From Bin55 sp965205545 (lineage in GTDB: Bacteria; Pseudomonadota; Gammaproteobacteria; Pseudomonadales; Azotimanducaceae), in contig OZ242170.1 of the NCBI GenBank assembly GCA_965205545.1, positions 2,480,001-2,544,000 on the forward strand: 64,000 nucleotides of DNA. The letters run 5' to 3'. Positions within the stretch are counted from its first letter, which is position 1. Each line of letters begins with the position of its first letter. The notes under the pieces were generated by a model. It was not told where the DNA came from, did not search any database, and was given only the letters and a program-made list of their open reading frames with translations. Made by a program: the position numbers and the translations under genes. Of the stretch, positions 59,383 through 64,000 are shown in pieces.

Positions 59383-61255
59383 GTAAACCGCGTAGTTCGT
59401 TGGTGCTCGCATCGCGCGATGCTTGTGGTAGGGAAGCGATTTTCGCATTTTCCTGAAGTGCATTGGATGTCGTATCTTGGATAAGAACCAGACACTCTTC
59501 GGGAGAAATCTCGACATTCCGCTCAATCTTTGAGAAGAGCTGAAGGGAATCGGAACACTCATCGTGCATGTCAAAAACCAATAAGGTTGGACGCTGCTCT
59601 TGAATAGTCGCAATTGTCTTTGCGACTCCATGCAATAGCTTGCAATCTATGTCGAGGCCTGAAACGGCTTCCATGAGTTTTGCTGCTGTTACCTCCGATG
59701 TGTCGCAGAGGTAAATGCGGTGCTTTGGGGTATGGCTCTTTGCAAAGCCCGCAACGTTCTCCCAGTCCAAATCACCGGGTGAACAAAAGTCTAGAAGCAA
59801 GATTGCCTCGGAGTCGGAAGTGCACAGGTTCCCAAACGCCACACCTGAACTCGTTGGTTGGCGCACCGTTTGAACGATGTCATAGACTTCGTCAGCTCTA
59901 AATGCCAATCGCCGAACATCGGTCCGGAGCAACACTAGCATTCCCCGGTCGTCGCTGTCTATGTCGTGAATGCTTTTGCCAACTCCTAGAGTCACATATT
60001 CGTAGCTGATGTCCTCATGTGTCACTTTGTTGCGGCTGAAGTCGCAGTGGGCAACGCTGGCTGGAACTAGCCCTTGAACTAGATTTGCCTCCACGGCATA
60101 GAGGTTTGAGTCAATCCTCACTTGAAGAGCGGCAAACAAACGAATGTCGCTTGGAATGCGTAGGTGAATCGACATGCTTGAGGCATTGTTCGGCTTTGCT
60201 TTCAACAGTCCGCCGACGCGTCTAGTTGCGGTAAGAAGCGAGGCTAATTCACGACCAACGGCTTCAGCTTCTGCCTCCCGGTAGCCTTCTGCAATGTCAT
60301 GCTCACGATTATTGGGCCCAGCTGCCATGATCGCCGCTAGCGTAGAGTCCAGTCTCTTGGTATAGCGGGGTTTTAAGTCGTCGAAGTTGAAAAAAACACG
60401 TAATTCGTCATCGTCCCGTTGAACGTCAACTGCCAATGAAGCATCTATGTTGCTTGCGAGTAACTGGCGAAATGCTAGTAGTAAACGTTCAAGTATTGGA
60501 GTAAACAGATTTGCAGTGCTCTTGTAGATGTATTGGCCTTGGGGCGGACCGCGGAATCGAACTCGAGACTCAACGCCTCCCAATTCTTGGTTTTCAAAGA
60601 CAGTAGTTCGAAGCGAACTGAATAGACTGGAAAGCTTGATGTGAGATTGTTCCTGAATCTGCCGAGTTAGTGAATCCAAGATTCGATTGTGCTGCGCCAG
60701 TGCTCTTGCTACTGGCGTGGACTTGTTATGCCCAACGCGGGAAACCAGTAGCTGACCAGTGCTGGCAATCTGCTCTGAGAAGCTTGCAAGGAGAGGATCT
60801 TCCACATTTTCTGGATTCTCAATTGGAAAGTTCAGCTTGCGGAATTCGGTGGAAAGACCCAGCGCCGACGATTCACCGCGGGGTAATTCGCTTTCGATGC
60901 CGCCAGATGCAAGAAAGTCGATTCGCTCAAGGAGTTCGTCAACTATCGTGTTGTCCTCCTCGTGAATCGCATCGGTGGTAGTAGCGTCATGAAGAAACTG
61001 GGCAACATCCAACAGCGTCTGGAAACTTCCCCCAACATCAGGAACCAATTCCTGTTGCATGCAATGCAGCAGGTTCTCGGTGGCCGCTAGCACTTCTCCC
61101 AGGCCACCGTCGACGTGTTGCTGGGCCGAGGAGATCTTTTGGATCAGGTTCTCGGACTCGAGGTTGCGGTCTTCGTGCCGCTCTAGTGTTGCAAGGTCAA
61201 ATGCCACCGCCCCAACAAGCTCCAGGGCAGCTAGGTTGTCAGAACTCTTCGGCAT
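59360..61255 (-). CDS. Degenerate CheA/ChpA-like protein with CheW-like and receiver-like domains
   Basis: 631 residues with no close family I can name. The layout echoes CheA/ChpA: helical N-terminal half, a region at about 235-370 (VRFRGPPQGQYIYKSTANLF; RELASLLTATRRVGGLLKAK) shaped like a histidine-kinase ATPase, then a CheW-like domain (about 375-505: ALQVRIDSNLYAVEANLVQGLVP; VLLRTDVRRLAFRADEVYDIVQTV). A receiver-like tail follows (PTLLVFDMHDE). The kinase N box (RNAVDHG) reads RQLLASN and no G1 loop is visible, so ATP binding is doubtful. No Hpt His motif was found, nor any pil or che gene nearby. Divergent from ald. Confidence 0.65.
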   Translation of the reverse strand: MPKSSDNLAALELVGAVAFDLATLERHEDRNLESENLIQKISSAQQHVDGGLGEVLAATENLLHCMQQELVPDVGGSFQTLLDVAQFLHDATTTDAIHEEDNTIVDELLERIDFLASGGIESELPRGESSALGLSTEFRKLNFPIENPENVEDPLLASFSEQIASTGQLLVSRVGHNKSTPVARALAQHNRILDSLTRQIQEQSHIKLSSLFSSLRTTVFENQELGGVESRVRFRGPPQGQYIYKSTANLFTPILERLLLAFRQLLASNIDASLAVDVQRDDDELRVFFNFDDLKPRYTKRLDSTLAAIMAAGPNNREHDIAEGYREAEAEAVGRELASLLTATRRVGGLLKAKPNNASSMSIHLRIPSDIRLFAALQVRIDSNLYAVEANLVQGLVPASVAHCDFSRNKVTHEDISYEYVTLGVGKSIHDIDSDDRGMLVLLRTDVRRLAFRADEVYDIVQTVRQPTSSGVAFGNLCTSDSEAILLLDFCSPGDLDWENVAGFAKSHTPKHRIYLCDTSEVTAAKLMEAVSGLDIDCKLLHGVAKTIATIQEQRPTLLVFDMHDECSDSLQLFSKIERNVEISPEECLVLIQDTTSNALQENAKIASLPQASRDASTNELRGLLRTKLGL

Positions 61256-61346
61256 AGGATTGAAATCTTCGTTGAGTCGAAAGGTGCAACTTCTAATGAA
61301 TCAATTTAATACTGACCACATTGTGCGGCGAATACAATGACTCACG

Positions 61347-61378
61347 GGTCAACCGTTCCAAACATGAACGCGTTGACC
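61347..61378 (+). promoter_or_regulatory. Strong leader hairpin or operator dyad upstream of ald
   Basis: GGTCAAC (61347-61353) pairs with GTTGACC (61372-61378). Inside, CGTTC (61354-61358) pairs with GAACG (61366-61370), with one bulged C and a 7-nt loop: a 12-bp stem. It is followed by TTCTTCTC and ends 36 bp before the ald ATG. A TACAAT (61333-61338) just upstream could be the -10, placing the hairpin at the very 5' end of the mRNA. It could be a regulator site, an attenuator or a stability element. Confidence 0.5.
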
Positions 61379-61414
61379 TTCTTCTCATAGAGTCTACGAG
61401 TTTTCTAATTCAAT

Positions 61415-62533
61415 ATGCACATAGGCGTACCTAGAGAAATCAAGAAGGATGAGTACCGGGTCGGTTTGACCCCCACAAGCGTACGGGAATTAGTGCGGCA
61501 TGGGCATCAAGTCACAGTTGAAACCGACGCTGGACTCGTGCTCGGGTTGCTTGACGCTGACTTCGAAAATGCGGGTGCTCGAATTGCTCAGAACATTGAC
61601 GATGTGTACGACTGCGACATGATCGTCAAAGTCAAGGAGCCGCAACCGGAAGAAACTGAACGCCTGCGTCCCCACCAAATCCTGTTTACCTATTTGCACT
61701 TGGCTCCCAATCCGGAGTTGACCCGACAGTTGATTGAGCGCAAGTGCACCGCCATTGCCTATGAGACTGTCACGGACTCGAGTGGCGGGTTGCCACTGTT
61801 GGCACCCATGAGCGAGGTCGCTGGTCGAATGTCGGTACAAGCCGGTGCGCACGCCTTGGAAATAGCTCAGGGAGGAAGAGGCTCGCTCTTGGGAGGAGTT
61901 CCGGGGACACCTCCGGCCAAAGTAACCGTTCTAGGAGGAGGAGTGGTGGGCATGAACGCTGCGCGCGTTGCATTGGGGATGGAGGCGGACGTCACGTTAT
62001 TGGACATCAACTTGCGTCGCCTAGCGGAACTGGATCTCTTTTTCGGTCCTGCGCTCAATACGGTTTTTTCGACAGTCGACGCAGTGCATGAAAATGTAGC
62101 AATCTCCGACCTTGTTATAGGAGCTGTTCTCGTACCCGGAGAGAGGGCGCCAAAGCTGGTGTCAGACGAGATGGTCCAGGATATGTACCGCGGGTCTGTG
62201 CTCGTCGACGTTGCAATTGACCAGGGAGGCTGCTTTGAGACCTCGCGTCCCACTACGCATTCGCATCCCACTTACTTAATTCACGACGTAGTCCACTACT
62301 GCGTTGCCAATATTCCAGGAGCGGTGGCTCGCACAGCGACATTTGCCCTCAACAACGCCACGCTTCCTTTTACGGTGAGTCTGGCGAACCGGGGAGTCGA
62401 AAAAGCGCTTTCGAAAGACGCCCACCTCCGCAACGGGCTCAATGTCTACGAAGGAACGATTACGCATGCCGCTGTGGCGGAAGCCGTCGGAGAATCGCAC
62501 TATCCAGCGGAGCAGTACTTTCCTACACGTTGA
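61415..62533 (+). CDS. ald: Alanine dehydrogenase
   Basis: NAD-dependent reversible deamination of L-alanine to pyruvate; 372 residues. The N-terminal MHIGVPREIKKDEYRVGLTP, VKVKEPQPEE with the catalytic Lys, FTYLHLAP, the nucleotide loop VTVLGGGVVGMNAARVA and HDVVHYCVANIPGAVARTAT are all standard. It is transcribed alone, divergent from the CheA-like gene. The leader carries a strong hairpin listed separately. Confidence 0.97.
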   Translation: MHIGVPREIKKDEYRVGLTPTSVRELVRHGHQVTVETDAGLVLGLLDADFENAGARIAQNIDDVYDCDMIVKVKEPQPEETERLRPHQILFTYLHLAPNPELTRQLIERKCTAIAYETVTDSSGGLPLLAPMSEVAGRMSVQAGAHALEIAQGGRGSLLGGVPGTPPAKVTVLGGGVVGMNAARVALGMEADVTLLDINLRRLAELDLFFGPALNTVFSTVDAVHENVAISDLVIGAVLVPGERAPKLVSDEMVQDMYRGSVLVDVAIDQGGCFETSRPTTHSHPTYLIHDVVHYCVANIPGAVARTATFALNNATLPFTVSLANRGVEKALSKDAHLRNGLNVYEGTITHAAVAEAVGESHYPAEQYFPTR

Positions 62534-62704
62534 GCGTCGTGCATAGTCGAGTGATTGGCAAAACAAGGACTAGCACAACATGGGTTGTTGGTAAAATTGC
62601 AGTTAAATTCGCGCTAGACCTCGCACATATTAGAGACATACGCAATTTGCTGTCCCTTGCATCGCCATTCAACAAAGAAATCCTGCAGTAGGAATTAGTA
62701 CCGA

Positions 62705-63835
62705 ATGCTCATAGCCGCATTGTTGTTACTGGTCGTGGTTGGATCAGTAATCTTCAATTTCATGTCGCCTTGGACCTTCTTGGACATTGGATCGAATTGG
62801 GTGCTGATCGACATAACTGTCTACATCACTTTTGTCATCTGCGGTGTAGCGTTTGTAGTCCTAGGGCTTTATATGGCCTGGTGGATATATAAGTACAAAT
62901 ACCAGCCTGGTCGATTATCCGAGTACGAACCTGAAAACCCCCAATTGGAGTCCTGGCTGACCATCATTACCACGATTGGTGTAGTCGTAATGTTGGCACC
63001 CGGATTGGTTGCGTGGAATGACTATGTAACAGTGCCGCCTGATGCAACTGAGTTAGAGGTCAACAGCGAGCAGTGGAGGTGGAGTTACCGATTGCCAGGC
63101 GCAGATGGAGTCTTCGGCCATGCGCACAACAAATACATCACCGTAGACAACCCAATGGGAATATTGGAGGACGATCCCTACGCCGAAGACGACATCATTA
63201 TCACGTCTCAAACCATTGTGATACCTATAGATCGCAAGGTCAAGGTCCTCCTTCGATCCAAAGATGTACTGCACGATTTCTGGGTACCGGAAATCCGAGC
63301 AAAAATGGATTCAGTACCGGGCATGGTCACATACTTCTGGTTTGAGCCGATCCGCGAAGGAATATTTGACATTCTTTGCGCTGAGCTGTGCGGCAGGGGA
63401 CACCACACCATGCGGGGTGAAATGCATGTGGTTTCGCTCGATGAATATGAGACGTGGCTGGAGGCGCAAGTGACTTGGGCTGAGTACAAGTCCGGAACTC
63501 TGCCGCTAAGCGATGAAGCACAGAAGGGCAGAACCGTGGCATCGGAGGGAGGCTGTTTTGCATGCCATACGCTAGACGGTTCGACCGCAGTCGGCCCCAC
63601 CTGGAAGGGACTGTGGGGAACAATCGTCGAGTTGGAAGATGGGTCTTCGGTTCTCGTAGACGAGGAATACGTGCGGGAGTCGATTGCAGATCCCAATGCG
63701 AAGATTCGCAAGGGGTTTGCGCCTGGCATGGTTGCTGAGGAGCTTAATGATGAGGACTTTTCAGCACTTATTGATTTTTTGAAGGAATTGGTCCCGGCAG
63801 AAGAAGCGTCCGAGGAAGGCGCGATTCAAGAATAA
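62705..63835 (+). CDS. coxB: Cytochrome c oxidase subunit II with C-terminal cytochrome c domain
   Basis: A terminal-oxidase subunit that receives electrons at the periplasmic side. Three N-terminal membrane segments (about 3-20, 35-60, 84-104) precede the cupredoxin domain. The CuA ligands are complete: H190, then C225, E227, C229, H233 and M236 in CAELCGRGHHTM. A fused class-I cytochrome c follows with CFACH (C284, C287, H288) and likely axial Met in APGM (M342), as in caa3-type oxidases. An AGGAA lies about 10 bp before the ATG. The next gene appears to be subunit I. Confidence 0.95.
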   Translation: MLIAALLLLVVVGSVIFNFMSPWTFLDIGSNWVLIDITVYITFVICGVAFVVLGLYMAWWIYKYKYQPGRLSEYEPENPQLESWLTIITTIGVVVMLAPGLVAWNDYVTVPPDATELEVNSEQWRWSYRLPGADGVFGHAHNKYITVDNPMGILEDDPYAEDDIIITSQTIVIPIDRKVKVLLRSKDVLHDFWVPEIRAKMDSVPGMVTYFWFEPIREGIFDILCAELCGRGHHTMRGEMHVVSLDEYETWLEAQVTWAEYKSGTLPLSDEAQKGRTVASEGGCFACHTLDGSTAVGPTWKGLWGTIVELEDGSSVLVDEEYVRESIADPNAKIRKGFAPGMVAEELNDEDFSALIDFLKELVPAEEASEEGAIQE

Positions 63836-63947
63836 AGTGAGAATTGATCGAGACATGTTTGCTACATCGGCGCCGCCGAATCAAAGCTCGTTTTCTCACG
63901 TGTTCTCCATCGCATCGAGAGATGCTGTGAGGTAGAAAGAAAGAGAC

Positions 63948-64000
63948 ATGGCTACAGCAGAAATTCCCTATCAGGAAACGGTGCCGCTTCACCATCCTAA
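63948..64000 (+). CDS. Start of probable cytochrome c oxidase subunit I (cut by window end)
   Basis: An ATG at 63948, preceded by purine-rich AAAGAGA, opens a frame of 17 codons reading MATAEIPYQETVPLHHP that runs off the window. Its place directly after coxB makes subunit I (ctaD/coxA) the most likely identity. The visible part is too short to prove it. Confidence 0.5.
   Translation, partial: MATAEIPYQETVPLHHP

Noticed and set aside
1..64000. CRISPR arrays, insertion sequences, integrases, tRNA or rRNA genes
   Set aside because: No regular repeats, transposase-like frames or cloverleaf/rRNA sequences were recognised on either strand.

Overview
The window reads as chromosomal DNA from a free-living gammaproteobacterium of moderate G+C. 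The evidence is gene order. Several blocks match classic gammaproteobacterial neighbourhoods: rph-pyrE / argB-algC-coaBC / rpmB-rpmG / mutM-coaD; rsmD / ftsY-ftsE-ftsX; lgt-thyA-folA / rppH-ptsP; and the long E. coli-like locus gcvP-gcvH-gcvT-ubiH-pepP-ygfB / zapA-ssrS(6S RNA)-ygfA ... rpiA. An outer-membrane TonB-dependent receptor, a lipid A acyltransferase, lipoprotein processing (lgt) and a caa3-like cytochrome oxidase subunit fit an aerobic Gram-negative. I could not assign a genus. No insertion sequence, integrase, CRISPR array, rRNA or tRNA was recognised.

Layout. 1-9.9 kb: housekeeping (RNase PH end, pyrimidine and arginine synthesis, sugar-phosphate mutase, CoA synthesis, ribosomal proteins L28/L33, DNA glycosylase, 16S methyltransferase, SRP receptor, FtsEX). 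9.9-17 kb: accessory envelope genes (subtilisin-like lipoprotein with a P domain, double-hotdog dehydratase-like protein, TonB receptor, DUF192 protein). 17-24.7 kb: lipid A acyltransferase, ilvE, argE, ilvD, hemE, fabV. 25-30 kb: an accessory stretch with an NCS2-type permease fused to a C-terminal kinase-like domain, a DUF1330 protein, and a two-gene cassette of a beta-RFAP-synthase-like GHMP protein and a TrpB2-type PLP enzyme. It is followed by about 350 bp of very AT-rich non-coding DNA. 30.5-38 kb: dapD, folA-thyA-lgt, NRDE protein plus an SDR with an altered active site, ptsP, rppH. 38-42.4 kb: YyaL/DUF255 protein, CmcJ/NvfI-family protein, a second SDR. 42.4-52.4 kb: split glycine-cleavage operon, ubiH-like, pepP, UPF0149, small coiled-coil gene, zapA, 6S RNA, 5-FCL, def, rpiA. 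52.5-64 kb: D-2-hydroxyglutarate dehydrogenase-like, pgk, tkt, metK, metF, a degenerate CheA/ChpA-like protein, alanine dehydrogenase, cytochrome oxidase subunit II and the first codons of what is probably subunit I.

How genes work together. One-carbon and folate metabolism is dense here: gcvT/H/PA/PB, metF, metK, folA, thyA and 5-FCL. This makes the lone beta-RFAP-synthase homologue (a methanopterin-pathway family) stand out. Operons are tight, with many 1-4 bp start/stop overlaps. These overlaps fix several starts, including a TTG start for gcvT.

Most notable signals: the TrpB2 + beta-RFAP-synthase-like cassette; mutM, whose essential N-terminal proline is directly preceded by ATT with no other usable start; the permease-kinase-like fusion; the orphan pseudo-CheA; an SDR lacking the Tyr-Lys pair; and several strong dyads in promoter regions (fabV, ald, TonB receptor).
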